NCBI RefSeq assembly: GCF_030812785.1
Contig: NZ_JAUSTJ010000001.1
Coordinates: forward strand, 682,001-746,000
Source: Sphingomonas kyeonggiensis
Lineage (GTDB): Bacteria; Pseudomonadota; Alphaproteobacteria; Sphingomonadales; Sphingomonadaceae
Direction of reading: 5' to 3'
DNA: 64,000 nt
The translations under genes and the position numbers were made by a program. Shown here in pieces: positions 18,219 through 27,135 of this stretch (position 1 is its first letter; every line of letters begins with the position of its first letter). The notes beneath the pieces were generated by a model. The model did not search any database and was not told where the DNA came from. It saw only the letters and a program-made list of their open reading frames with translations.

Positions 18219-20971
18219 TGCGCGGCGCCCCAGCTCGGGCCCACGCCGATCTCGACGCCGAGCGGCACGGTCAGCTTCACCGCCGGCTCGGCCGCGGTCG
18301 CCATCACCTGCTGGATGATCGGCTTCGCGGCCTCCACGTCACCCTCGGGCAGCTCGAACACCAGTTCGTCGTGCACCTGGAGGAGCATCTTCACATTATG
18401 TAGACCGGCCTCGGCCAGCGCCGGGCCCATCCGGGCCATCGCGCGCTTGATGATGTCGGCGCTGGTGCCCTGGATCGGCGCGTTGATCGCGGCGCGTTCG
18501 CTGCCGGCGCGCTCGTTCGGATTCGAGGCCTTGAGGCGCGGGAAATGCGTCTTCCGGCCGAACAAGGTGGTGGTGTAGCCGCGCGCCTTCGCCTCGTTGA
18601 GCGTGTCGGCAATATAGCGGTTGATGCCCGGGAAGCGCTCGAAATAGCGGTTGATCATCGCCTGCGCCTCGTCGGGCGTCACGTCGAGCCGTCCGGCCAG
18701 GCCCCAGCGCGAGATGCCGTAGAGGATCGCGAAGTTGATCGTCTTGGCGCGGCCGCGGGTGTCGCGATTCACTTCGCCGAACAGCTCCATCGCGGTGCGG
18801 TTGTGGATGTCCTCGCCCTGCTCGAAGGCATCGCGCAGCGCCGGCACGTCGGCGATATGCGCGGCGAGGCGCAGCTCGATCTGCGAATAGTCGGCCGAGA
18901 GGATCACATTGCCCGGTTCGGCGACGAACGCGTCCCGGATTTGTCTGCCGGTCTCTGTGCGGATCGGGATGTTCTGGAGATTGGGGTCGGTCGAGCTGAG
19001 CCGCCCCGTCTGCGCGCCGGTCAGCGAGTAGCTGGTGTGCACGCGCCCCGTCGCGGGGTTGATCTGCGCCTGCAGCGCGTCGGTATAGGTGGACTTGAGC
19101 TTGGTGAGCTGGCGCCAGTCGAGCACCTTCACCACCATTTCGCGGCCCGGCGAATCCTTGTCCGCCGCGATCCGCTCCAGCTCGTTGACGTCGGTGGAAT
19201 AGACGCCCGACTTGCCCTTGCGACCGCCCTTGATCCCCATCTTGTCGAACAGCACGTCGCCCAGCTGCTTGGGGCTGCCGATGGTGAACTTGAACCCGGC
19301 GATGCCGTGGATCTCTTCCTCCAGCGCCGCGATCTGGTGCGAGAAGTCGGTCGAGAGCCGGTGGAGCACCTGCGCGTCGACCTTGATGCCCTCGCGCTCC
19401 ATGCCGGCGATCACCGAGACGAGCGGCCGGTCGACCATCTCGTAGACGCGGGTCGAGCCTTCATAGGCCAGCCGCGGCTTGAACCGGCGCCAAAGCCGCA
19501 GCGTGACGTCGGCGTCCTCGGCGGCGTAGCGGGTTGCGGCCTTGAGATCGACCTGGCCGAAGCCGAGCTGGTTCTTCCCGGTGCCGACCACGTCCTTGTA
19601 GGCGATGCAGCTGTGCGAAAGGTGGGTCGCGGCGAGCTCGTCCATGCCGTGGCCGTGCAGGCCGGCGTCGAGGTCGAAGCTCATCACGATCGTGTCGTCA
19701 TAGGGCGCGACGTCCATCCCCGCGCGGCCCAGCACGATCATGTCGTATTTCAGGTTGTGCCCGATCTTGAGGACCGCCGGGTCCTCGAGCAGCGGCTTCA
19801 GCTTCGTGATCGCTACTGCGCGGTCGATCTGGACCGGCTTCTCGGCGAACATGTCGGTGCCGCCATGGCCGAGCGGGACATAGCAGGCCTTGTTGGGCTG
19901 GAGCGCCATCGAGACGCCCACCAGCTCGGCGCGAGTGGCGTCCACCCCGGTGGTCTCGGTGTCGATCGCCACCCAGCCCTGGTGCCGCGCAGCCGCGATC
20001 CACTGGTCGAGCGCGGCCTCGTCTGTGACGGTCTCATACCCGTCGTGGTTGCAGGGCGGGTCTTCCTCCAGACCGGGCGTCTCATGCGTCTCGACCGGCG
20101 CGTCGGCGACGGCGGAAAGCCGGTTGAGCAAGGTGCGGAAGCCGTGATGCTCGAGGAACGCGCGCAGCGGCGCGTCGGGAATGCCTTGCAGCGCGAAATC
20201 CTCGAGCGGCTCGGGCAGGGGCACGTCGCTGGAGAGCTCGACCAGCTGGCGCGAGAGCCGGGCCATCTCGGCATGCTCGATCAGATTGTCGCGCATCTTG
20301 GACGGCTTCATCGACGGCGCCGCCGCCAGCACCGCCTCGACCGTGCCGAATTCCTGGATCAGCTTGGCGGCGGTCTTGGGGCCGATGCCCTTCACGCCGG
20401 GGACATTGTCGACGCTGTCGCCCATCAGCGCCAGCACCTCGCCCAGCTTCTCGGGGAGGACGCCGAACTTCTCCTCGGTGTCTGCCGGGCCCAGCCGCCG
20501 GTTGTTCATCGTGTCGAGCATGTCGACCGAGGGATCGGTCATCAGCTGCATCAGGTCCTTGTCGGAGCTGACGATGGTGACGCTCCAGCCCTGCGCCAGA
20601 GCTGCCTTGGTATAGCTCGCGATCAGGTCGTCCGCTTCCCAGCCGGCTTCCTCGATGCAGGGCAGCGAGAAGGCTCGGGTCGCGTCGCGGATCATCGGGA
20701 ACTGGGGGACCAGGTCCTCGGGCGCGGGCGGGCGGTGCGCCTTGTACTGGTCGTACAGCTCGTTGCGGAAGGTGTGCTCGCTCTTGTCGAGCACCACCGC
20801 CATGTGAGTCGGGCCGTCGGCCTTGTTCAGCTCGTCGACCAGCTTCCACAACATGGTCGTATAGCCATAGACGGCGCCTACCGGCTCGCCATGCTTGTTG
20901 GTGAGCGGCGGCAGCCGATGATAGGCGCGGAAGATATAGCCGGAGCCATCGACGAGATAGAGATGAGGCAT
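18215..20971 (-). CDS. polA: DNA polymerase I
   Basis: At 918 aa this is a full three-domain enzyme. The 5'-3' exonuclease domain starts HLYLVDGSGYIFRAYHRLPP and contains DADDLIASY-like EADDLIASYTK and GVKGIGPKTAAKLI. The 3'-5' proofreading domain keeps its metal residues in VAIDTETTGVD and IGHNLKYDMIVLGRAG, so it looks active. The polymerase domain has motif A (ILSADYSQIELRLAAHIA), motif B (RAKTINFAILYGIS) and motif C (LLQVHDELVFELPEG). It performs Okazaki fragment maturation and repair synthesis. Confidence 0.98.
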   Translation of the reverse strand: MPHLYLVDGSGYIFRAYHRLPPLTNKHGEPVGAVYGYTTMLWKLVDELNKADGPTHMAVVLDKSEHTFRNELYDQYKAHRPPAPEDLVPQFPMIRDATRAFSLPCIEEAGWEADDLIASYTKAALAQGWSVTIVSSDKDLMQLMTDPSVDMLDTMNNRRLGPADTEEKFGVLPEKLGEVLALMGDSVDNVPGVKGIGPKTAAKLIQEFGTVEAVLAAAPSMKPSKMRDNLIEHAEMARLSRQLVELSSDVPLPEPLEDFALQGIPDAPLRAFLEHHGFRTLLNRLSAVADAPVETHETPGLEEDPPCNHDGYETVTDEAALDQWIAAARHQGWVAIDTETTGVDATRAELVGVSMALQPNKACYVPLGHGGTDMFAEKPVQIDRAVAITKLKPLLEDPAVLKIGHNLKYDMIVLGRAGMDVAPYDDTIVMSFDLDAGLHGHGMDELAATHLSHSCIAYKDVVGTGKNQLGFGQVDLKAATRYAAEDADVTLRLWRRFKPRLAYEGSTRVYEMVDRPLVSVIAGMEREGIKVDAQVLHRLSTDFSHQIAALEEEIHGIAGFKFTIGSPKQLGDVLFDKMGIKGGRKGKSGVYSTDVNELERIAADKDSPGREMVVKVLDWRQLTKLKSTYTDALQAQINPATGRVHTSYSLTGAQTGRLSSTDPNLQNIPIRTETGRQIRDAFVAEPGNVILSADYSQIELRLAAHIADVPALRDAFEQGEDIHNRTAMELFGEVNRDTRGRAKTINFAILYGISRWGLAGRLDVTPDEAQAMINRYFERFPGINRYIADTLNEAKARGYTTTLFGRKTHFPRLKASNPNERAGSERAAINAPIQGTSADIIKRAMARMGPALAEAGLHNVKMLLQVHDELVFELPEGDVEAAKPIIQQVMATAAEPAVKLTVPLGVEIGVGPSWGAAH

Positions 20972-21021
20972 TGCCGCGCCGGGATAGCCGAGGCCGTGCC
21001 CTTAACAAAGCCCGCTTTGTT

Positions 21022-21714
21022 TCACTTTGCGTCGTGAAAGATGATTCCGAGCGTATGGCGCTGCCCCGAGCGCAGTTCGCTGACGCCATGACGTAGCGTC
21101 ACCCGGTAATCGCCGCGGCTGCCGCGCACCGGCCGCTGGTTCACCGCGAAGATCACCGCATCGCCCTGCGCGAGCGGCACCACCGAAGCACGCGACTGCA
21201 TGCGCGGGCGCTGCTCGGTCAGCACGAACTCGCCGCCGGTGAAGTCGCGGCCCGGCGCGGAGAGCAGCACGGCGAGCTGGAGCGGGAAGACATGCTCGCC
21301 ATACAGGTCCTGATGCAGGCAGTTATAGTCGCCCTGCCCGTAGCGGAGCAGCAGCGGGGTGGGGCGCAACTGCCCTGCGTCGTGGCAGCGGACGAGGAAG
21401 TCGGCATGCGCCGGCGGGAAACGGTGGGCGAGCCCCATGCGGTGGTGCCAGAGATTGGCGATGGCGGCGAGCGGCGGGTAGAGCCCGGTCCGCAGCGCCG
21501 CGACCATGTCGGGCAGCGGATAGGCGAAATAGCGATATTCGCCGCGGCCGAAGCCGTGCCGCGCCATCACCACCCGGCTGCGGAATCCCGCCTCCTCGTC
21601 ATAGCGCGCGGCGGTCGCATCGCACTGGTCGGGGGAGAGCAGGCCGGGCAGCACCGCCCAGCCCTGCGTGTCGAGTGCCGCGGTGATCGCGGTCCAGTCA
21701 TATCGGTCGAGCAT
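21022..21714 (-). CDS. 2-oxoglutarate/Fe(II)-dependent oxygenase
   Basis: The 230-aa protein carries the complete facial triad of the prolyl-4-hydroxylase-like class: His134 and Asp136 in NCLHQDLYGEH, the distal His209 in RVTLRHGVSEL, and Arg219 in SGQRHTLGIIFHDAK for 2-oxoglutarate. The N-terminal GWAVLPGLLSPDQCDATAAR is also typical. The substrate is unknown. It is a single gene about 50 bases upstream of polA on the same strand. Confidence 0.85.
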   Translation of the reverse strand: MLDRYDWTAITAALDTQGWAVLPGLLSPDQCDATAARYDEEAGFRSRVVMARHGFGRGEYRYFAYPLPDMVAALRTGLYPPLAAIANLWHHRMGLAHRFPPAHADFLVRCHDAGQLRPTPLLLRYGQGDYNCLHQDLYGEHVFPLQLAVLLSAPGRDFTGGEFVLTEQRPRMQSRASVVPLAQGDAVIFAVNQRPVRGSRGDYRVTLRHGVSELRSGQRHTLGIIFHDAK

Positions 21715-21769
21715 GGCGGCGGACTAGCGCGCGGCGTTGCCGCACGCCTTCCGGCTTTTGCTTCCGAAC

Positions 21770-22957
21770 TTACTTGCTGCTGGTGAAGGCCTTCCAGGCC
21801 GGATCGGCATTGTCCTCAGCGGGCAGACCGGCGCCGTGATTGGCGACGATCGCCTGCGCCACCGCCTGCATCAGCAGCTGGCGCTCGCGGATCGGGCGGC
21901 GGGTGTCGCCGATCATCACGGCGAGCGCATAGGATTTGCCGTCGGGCGCGGTCAGGATGCCGACATCGTTGAAGCCGGCGGTGCGCGCGCCCAGATCCTG
22001 GCCGGTGCCCGTCTTGTGGCCATAGACCCAGCCAGCCGGCACCGCGCCGTGCACGCGGGCGCGGCCGGTCCTGGCGCCGTCCATCGTCTGGAGCAGCCAG
22101 GCGGTCGAGCTCGGCGAGAGTAGCTCACCCCGCTTCAGCCGGGCAAGCGCCACCGAGATCGCGCCGGCGGCGGCGCCATCGGGCGGATCCTTTACATAGG
22201 CTTCGTATGCCGACAGCCGCACGGCGGGCGACAGGCGCGAGCGCGCGACCGCAAAGGCGTTGCCCATCGAATATTCGGGCTTCCACGCCAGCCCCGCAGT
22301 GCCGGCCTGGAGCAGCTTCTCGCCCGGACCGAAGCGCACGCCGGTGATCCCCTTGCGCGCGAGGAAGGAACGGATCGCGTCGGGCCCGCCGACCAGCCGC
22401 AGCAGTTTGTCGTTGCAGGTGTTGTCGCTCATCTGCATCGCGCGGCGGACGATCTCGCCGACGGTGGCCGTGTAGCCGGCATCGCCCTTCACGAGCGCGG
22501 CGACCGGCTGGTGGAACAGGGTGAAATCGGCGCGGGTGATGGTGAGCGGATCGTCGAGGCGGATCTTGCCCTGGTCGACCGCGTCGAGCACGGTCATCGT
22601 CACCCACAGCTTGGAGACGCTCTGCTGCGGCATCGGCCGCGCGGCGTCGTTCGATGTGACGATCCAGCCGTCCTGCACGCTGGTCACCGCCACGCCGACC
22701 AGCCCGTCGAAATTGCGGGTGATGCCGTCGATCGCGTTGACCAGTCCGTGCGGCGCGCGCGCAGTCGGCTTCCAGGCATTGGCGCTCGGCTTGGCACCGC
22801 CATCCCAGGGGAAGGCAAAGCTCACGCCGTACGTGGCGGGCATATAGGTGGCGAGCGACGGATCGCCGTGCACGGTGCAGCCGACCAGCATCGCGGGCCC
22901 AAGCCCGGCTACCGTCACTGCCCGTTGAAACGCCGAGAAGTCCTCAAACTTGAACAC
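21770..22957 (-). CDS. Class A-like beta-lactamase / serine hydrolase, probable lipoprotein
   Basis: All active-site motifs of class A enzymes are visible: S113-V-S-K116 (Ambler S70xxK73), S177-D-N179 (S130DN), Glu213 in PGEKLLQ exactly 36 residues after SDN (E166), and K315-T-G317 (K234TG). Asn170 is replaced by Gln217. About 34 extra residues lie between the omega loop and KTG compared with TEM-type enzymes. The GTG at 22957 is chosen because it opens a short N-terminus ending in a lipobox (LVGC, Cys27); the frame stays open upstream, but that stretch is out of frame with the neighbouring gene. At 395 aa it is longer than normal (about 290), with long N- and C-terminal extensions. Whether it hydrolyses beta-lactams is unproven. 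Confidence 0.78.
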   Translation of the reverse strand: MFKFEDFSAFQRAVTVAGLGPAMLVGCTVHGDPSLATYMPATYGVSFAFPWDGGAKPSANAWKPTARAPHGLVNAIDGITRNFDGLVGVAVTSVQDGWIVTSNDAARPMPQQSVSKLWVTMTVLDAVDQGKIRLDDPLTITRADFTLFHQPVAALVKGDAGYTATVGEIVRRAMQMSDNTCNDKLLRLVGGPDAIRSFLARKGITGVRFGPGEKLLQAGTAGLAWKPEYSMGNAFAVARSRLSPAVRLSAYEAYVKDPPDGAAAGAISVALARLKRGELLSPSSTAWLLQTMDGARTGRARVHGAVPAGWVYGHKTGTGQDLGARTAGFNDVGILTAPDGKSYALAVMIGDTRRPIRERQLLMQAVAQAIVANHGAGLPAEDNADPAWKAFTSSK

Positions 22958-23124
22958 TTTAATACGACCCCTTGCCCCGCCGGAAACCATGCGGCGGATG
23001 TGTTTCGCGGGAAAGTCCGCGCAACGCCGGGTTGCGACGAATGCTAATCTTGTAGCGGTGAAGCGTGAATGCAGCGGAAACGCACCGCTATTTTTGAGGG
23101 AAACGCTGGGAAAATCCTGAGGTT

Positions 23125-24483
23125 TCAGTTGTTGGTGGCACGCAACCAGGCGTTGAGCGTCGGGATTGCCGGATCGGCCATGCAGCTGCCCGTCCGGCGC
23201 AGCACGCAGCCGGGCGCATCGGTGATCCCGGGCGCCGCGCAGAACTCCAGCCGATACTGGCTGGGCAGCTCGGCGAGGTGCGCGCGCGCCGTGACCACGA
23301 CGTCGAAGGCCCCGGCGTGGCGCGCAGCCTCGCCCGGTGTTTCGATCCGGTAGATCGGCGTGGCGCGGCGATACAGGGCATAGGCGCCGGGCACGGTCTC
23401 GCGCGGGCGATAGAGCGCCAGGCCACAGGTCTGCGGCGGGCGGCCCGCCCGTTCGAGTGCGGCGGCGAGATCGGCCTCCAAGGTCCAGTTCGGACGGAAA
23501 TACCCCATGGCCAGTCCCGCGGAGGCCAAGCTCCACAGCGCCAGCGCACCCGCTGTCGCCGGCACCAGCCGGTGACGGGGCAGGCGACGCAGCAGCTCGG
23601 CGCTGCCGATCGCGGCAAGGATCACCAGCAGCGCGCTGCTCGCCAGCACGAAGCGATATTCCTTGTGCGCGATCAGCGAATGGAAGGCGAGATGGACCAG
23701 CGCCACCCAGAGCAGCGCCGGGTAGCGCTTCGCGCCCAGCCAGGCGAGCATCAGGATCGGCACGATCGCCAGGTTCCAGTTGGCGGCAAGCAGCGAGACA
23801 TAGCCCGTGACAGGCATCGTGCCATACTCGTTGGCGCGGCCCTCGATCAGGTTGATCCGCGCCGCCTCGATCATCCAGCGGAAGGGCACCGCGCCCATGG
23901 CCAGATTGGCCAGCGCATCGATCGCAAGCGCACCGCAGCCGCCCGCGACCATCGGCAGCCAGGCGCCGCGCCAGTCCTTCCGCGCCGTCAGGATCGCCAG
24001 GGTCAGCAGCGCCGGTGCATATTGGATGCGGGCGACGAAGCAGAGTCCCATCAGCAGCCCTGCGACCGCGAACTGGCGTGGTCCGGGCGTACGGCGGGCG
24101 AGCAGCAGCCAGATTGCGCCCATCAGCAGCGCCAGCCCGATCGGCTCGGACAGGGCACGGGGCGCGAAATAGACCAGCTCGAACCAGGTCGCCGCCACGA
24201 AGCCCGCCACGATCCCGTGCAGCCGCGATAGCCGGAGCCCCAGCGACACCGCGCTGCCGACGATCACCAGCGACAGCGCCGCCAGCGTCAGGCGGACGAA
24301 GAGCAGATGCAGCGTCGTATCGGGCGAAAGCGCGTGCCCCAGCCCCATCGGCAAAGCGAGCAGCTCGGGGATCAGCCAGCTGCGAAGGCCGGCACGAAAG
24401 TCCCAGGTCTGAACCCAAGGTCCGGCGACAAGGTGCCAGGCAGGCTCGAGATATTGCCAGATCTCGTCGAACCAGTTGACCAT
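23125..24483 (-). CDS. GT22-like mannosyltransferase, multi-pass membrane protein
   Basis: The protein has about ten transmembrane helices and two features of the GPI/Alg9-type dolichol-mannosyltransferase family: an early VNWFDEIWQYLEPAWHLVAG (acidic FDE...YLEP loop) and IAHKEYRFVLASSALLVIL (HKExRF). It probably transfers sugar from a polyprenyl-phosphate donor at the outer face of the inner membrane. The ATG at 24483 would cut off the first helix: in-frame codons upstream encode LTAKRIFWGVLLLAAILRAA up to a CTG at 24558 that overlaps the nadB stop. The true start may therefore be that CTG. It lies downstream of nadB on the same strand. Confidence 0.78.
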   Translation of the reverse strand: MVNWFDEIWQYLEPAWHLVAGPWVQTWDFRAGLRSWLIPELLALPMGLGHALSPDTTLHLLFVRLTLAALSLVIVGSAVSLGLRLSRLHGIVAGFVAATWFELVYFAPRALSEPIGLALLMGAIWLLLARRTPGPRQFAVAGLLMGLCFVARIQYAPALLTLAILTARKDWRGAWLPMVAGGCGALAIDALANLAMGAVPFRWMIEAARINLIEGRANEYGTMPVTGYVSLLAANWNLAIVPILMLAWLGAKRYPALLWVALVHLAFHSLIAHKEYRFVLASSALLVILAAIGSAELLRRLPRHRLVPATAGALALWSLASAGLAMGYFRPNWTLEADLAAALERAGRPPQTCGLALYRPRETVPGAYALYRRATPIYRIETPGEAARHAGAFDVVVTARAHLAELPSQYRLEFCAAPGITDAPGCVLRRTGSCMADPAIPTLNAWLRATNN

Positions 24484-24554
24484 GAACGGAATCGAGGCGG
24501 CGGCGCGCAGTATAGCCGCCAGCAGGAGTACACCCCAGAAGATCCGTTTGGCGG

Positions 24555-26159
24555 TCAGGGCACCAGCACCGTGTCGATCGCCTCGGGCAGCGTCTCGGGA
24601 TAGTCGAGATTATAGTGCAGCCCGCGGCTCTCCTTGCGATGCAGCGCCGATCGGACGATCAGGTCGGCGCTCTCCAGCAGGTTGCGCAGCTCGATCAGGT
24701 CGGGCGTCACGCGGAAATGGCCGTAATAGTCCGCCACTTCCTCGCGCAGCATCTTGATCCGGTGTGCCGCGCGCTCGAGCCGCTTGGTCGTCCGCACGAT
24801 GCCGACATAGTTCCACATGAAGCGGCGGATCTCGGTCCAGTTCTGCTTGATCACCACTTCCTCGTCGGAATCGGTGACGCGGCTCTCGTCCCATGGGCGG
24901 ATCGCCGGGGGCGGGGCGAGATCGCCCCAATGCGCGGCGATGTGACTGGCCACCGCCTCGCCGAACACGAAGCATTCGAGCAGCGAGTTGGAGGCGAGGC
25001 GGTTGGCGCCGTGCAGCCCCGACTGGCTGACCTCGCCCGCCGCATAGAGATTGGGCAGGTCGGTGCGCCCGTCGCGATCGATCACCACGCCGCCACAGGT
25101 GTAATGCTGGGCCGGGACGACCGGGATCGGCTCCCTGGTCATGTCGATGTCGAGGTCGAGCAGCCGGGCATGGATGGTCGGGAAGTGATGCTTCACGAAC
25201 TCCGCGCCCATATGGCTGATGTCGAGATGGACATAGTCGAGGCCGAGCCGCTTGATCTCATGGTCGATCGCGCGGGCGACGATGTCGCGCGGCGCAAGCT
25301 CGGCGCGCGGATCGAGATCGGGCATGAAGCGCTTGCTCGCCTCGTCGCCGGCATCGGGGGGCAGGAGCAGCCGCCCACCTTCGCCGCGCACGGCCTCGGT
25401 GATCAGGAAGTTCTTGACTTCGAGATTGTAGAGGCAGGTCGGGTGGAACTGCATCATCTCCATGTTCGAGATGCGGCATCCCGCACGCCACGCCATGGCG
25501 ATGCCGTCTCCGGTCGCGCCCCTGGGCGCAGTGGAGAACAGATAGGTCCGCCCCGCGCCGCCGGTCGCCAGCACCGTGGCGCGGGCGGTGAACAGCTCCA
25601 CCCGGTTGGTCCGCCGGTTGAAGGCATAGACGCCCCAGACATTGCCTGCGCCCGAATAGCGCTCTTCATGCCGGCTGGTCGCCAGGTCGATCACCACCTG
25701 GTCGGGCACCAGGGTGATGTTCGGATTGGCCTGCGCCGCCTTGAGCAGGGCGGTCTGCACCGCGAGTCCGGTGGCGTCGTCGACATGGACGATGCGGCGA
25801 TGGCTGTGCCCGCCCTCGCGGGTCAGGTGCAGCGCACCGCCCTCGGTGTTGAACGGTACCCCGATCTCGGCCAGCCGCCGGATCGCCGCGGGCGCGTTCT
25901 CGACCACCATCTCCACCGTCGCGCGGTCGTTCAGCCCGGCGCCGGCGATCATCGTGTCCTCGATATGGCTCTCGAACGTGTCGCCTGGCTCGAGCACCGC
26001 GGCGATGCCGCCCTGCGCCCAGGCGGTGGAGCCCTCGGCGAACCCACCCTTGGCAAGCACGGTCACCTTGAAATGCTGGGCGAGGTTGAGTGCCGCGGTC
26101 AGCCCGGCCGCGCCGGAGCCGATCACCAGGACGTCGCTGCTATGGGGGTCTTGCGCCAT
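24555..26159 (-). CDS. nadB: L-aspartate oxidase
   Basis: NadB oxidises L-aspartate to iminoaspartate, the first step of de novo NAD synthesis. The 534-aa flavoprotein has the FAD-binding DVLVIGSGAAGLTAALNLA, GSTAWAQGGIAAVLEPGDTF, the active-site HYTCGGVVIDRDGRTDLPNL region and GLHGANRLASNSLLECFVFG. The C-terminal helical bundle (RRFMWNYVGIVRTTKRLERA) fits NadB rather than the succinate dehydrogenase subunit. nadA and nadC are not in the window. Confidence 0.95.
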   Translation of the reverse strand: MAQDPHSSDVLVIGSGAAGLTAALNLAQHFKVTVLAKGGFAEGSTAWAQGGIAAVLEPGDTFESHIEDTMIAGAGLNDRATVEMVVENAPAAIRRLAEIGVPFNTEGGALHLTREGGHSHRRIVHVDDATGLAVQTALLKAAQANPNITLVPDQVVIDLATSRHEERYSGAGNVWGVYAFNRRTNRVELFTARATVLATGGAGRTYLFSTAPRGATGDGIAMAWRAGCRISNMEMMQFHPTCLYNLEVKNFLITEAVRGEGGRLLLPPDAGDEASKRFMPDLDPRAELAPRDIVARAIDHEIKRLGLDYVHLDISHMGAEFVKHHFPTIHARLLDLDIDMTREPIPVVPAQHYTCGGVVIDRDGRTDLPNLYAAGEVSQSGLHGANRLASNSLLECFVFGEAVASHIAAHWGDLAPPPAIRPWDESRVTDSDEEVVIKQNWTEIRRFMWNYVGIVRTTKRLERAAHRIKMLREEVADYYGHFRVTPDLIELRNLLESADLIVRSALHRKESRGLHYNLDYPETLPEAIDTVLVP

Positions 26160-26224
26160 TTTTCTTCCGCTGGTTCGCGCCCGGACTAGGCGCTAGGCGG
26201 GGGTGCTGGCAACGGGAGAGAGAT

Positions 26225-27133
26225 ATGCGTCGACAAAGCCTGGGTTTGATGGCGGGCCTGATCGCTGCGCTATGGGCCGCACCCGCTGCCGCCGCCGGCT
26301 GCACTCTGGGCACGCCCGGCGCCACCGTGCGGGTCGCCATCGGCGATACCGGGCGCTCGGCGATGCTCCATCTGCCCAGCGGCTTTTCGCGCGCGCGGCC
26401 GGCGCCGCTGGTGATGCTGCTCCATGGCAGCGGCGGCACCGGCAAGGCGATGCTGGAGAGCTCGAAGCTTGCCACCGCCGCCGACGCGCACGGCTTCATC
26501 GTCCTCGCCCCCAATGCCGGCATCCCGGTGGAGAAGGGGTTCGTCTGGAACATTCCCGGTGTACCCAGTGTCACCGGCAAGATGCCCGGCGCAGAGGACG
26601 CCGACGACGTCACCTTCCTCAAGGGCGCGATCGACTGGCTGGCGGCGAACCGCTGCATCGACCGGACTCGGGTCTACGCCACCGGCCTGTCGGGCGGCGG
26701 GCGGATGAGCAGCTGGCTCGGCTGTGTCGCCGCCGATCGCTTCGCCGCGATTGCCCCGGTGGTCGGCCTGCGCGCCGGCAACCCGCTGGCGACCGACAGG
26801 CGCGTTCCCGATCCCGCCACCTGCCAGCCTTCCAAGCCCATGCCGGTGATCGCCTTTGCCGGCGATGCGGACAAGACCAACCCGATCCAGGGCGGCGGTG
26901 CCGGCTATTGGCAATATACGATGGCGACGGCGCTCGGCCGCTGGTCCGATCTCGATGCCTGCCGCACCGGCCCGGCGCAGCGCGACATTGATGAGAAGCG
27001 CTATGAGGTCCGCTATGCCGCCTGCCGCGAGGAAGCGGAGGTGATCGGCCGGATCACGCGTGGCGCGGGCCATGTCTGGGTCGCGGACAATGATGCGATG
27101 TGGGCCTTCTTCGCCAAATACCGGCGGCGCTGA
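26225..27133 (+). CDS. Secreted PHB-depolymerase/feruloyl-esterase-like hydrolase (LpqC family)
   Basis: The 302-aa start at 26225 gives a clear signal peptide (MRRQSLGLMAGLIAALWAAP then AAAAG) and is preceded by GGGAGAGA. The mature part is an alpha/beta hydrolase: oxyanion region VMLLHGSGGTGKAM, nucleophile elbow ATGLSGGGRMS, a likely Asp in FAGDADKTNP and catalytic His in GAGHVWV near the C-terminus. This set is typical of the polyhydroxybutyrate depolymerase/acetyl-xylan esterase (COG3509) group. The substrate is not determined. It is divergent from nadB. Confidence 0.85.
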   Translation: MRRQSLGLMAGLIAALWAAPAAAAGCTLGTPGATVRVAIGDTGRSAMLHLPSGFSRARPAPLVMLLHGSGGTGKAMLESSKLATAADAHGFIVLAPNAGIPVEKGFVWNIPGVPSVTGKMPGAEDADDVTFLKGAIDWLAANRCIDRTRVYATGLSGGGRMSSWLGCVAADRFAAIAPVVGLRAGNPLATDRRVPDPATCQPSKPMPVIAFAGDADKTNPIQGGGAGYWQYTMATALGRWSDLDACRTGPAQRDIDEKRYEVRYAACREEAEVIGRITRGAGHVWVADNDAMWAFFAKYRRR

Positions 27134-27135
27134 CT

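Noticed and set aside
18545..21037. 830-codon plus-strand frame
   Set aside because: Antisense to polA.
22958..24418. Long minus-strand frame joined to the beta-lactamase
   Set aside because: The upstream part is antisense-phase shadow of the GT22-like gene; a lipobox and real homology begin only after 22957.
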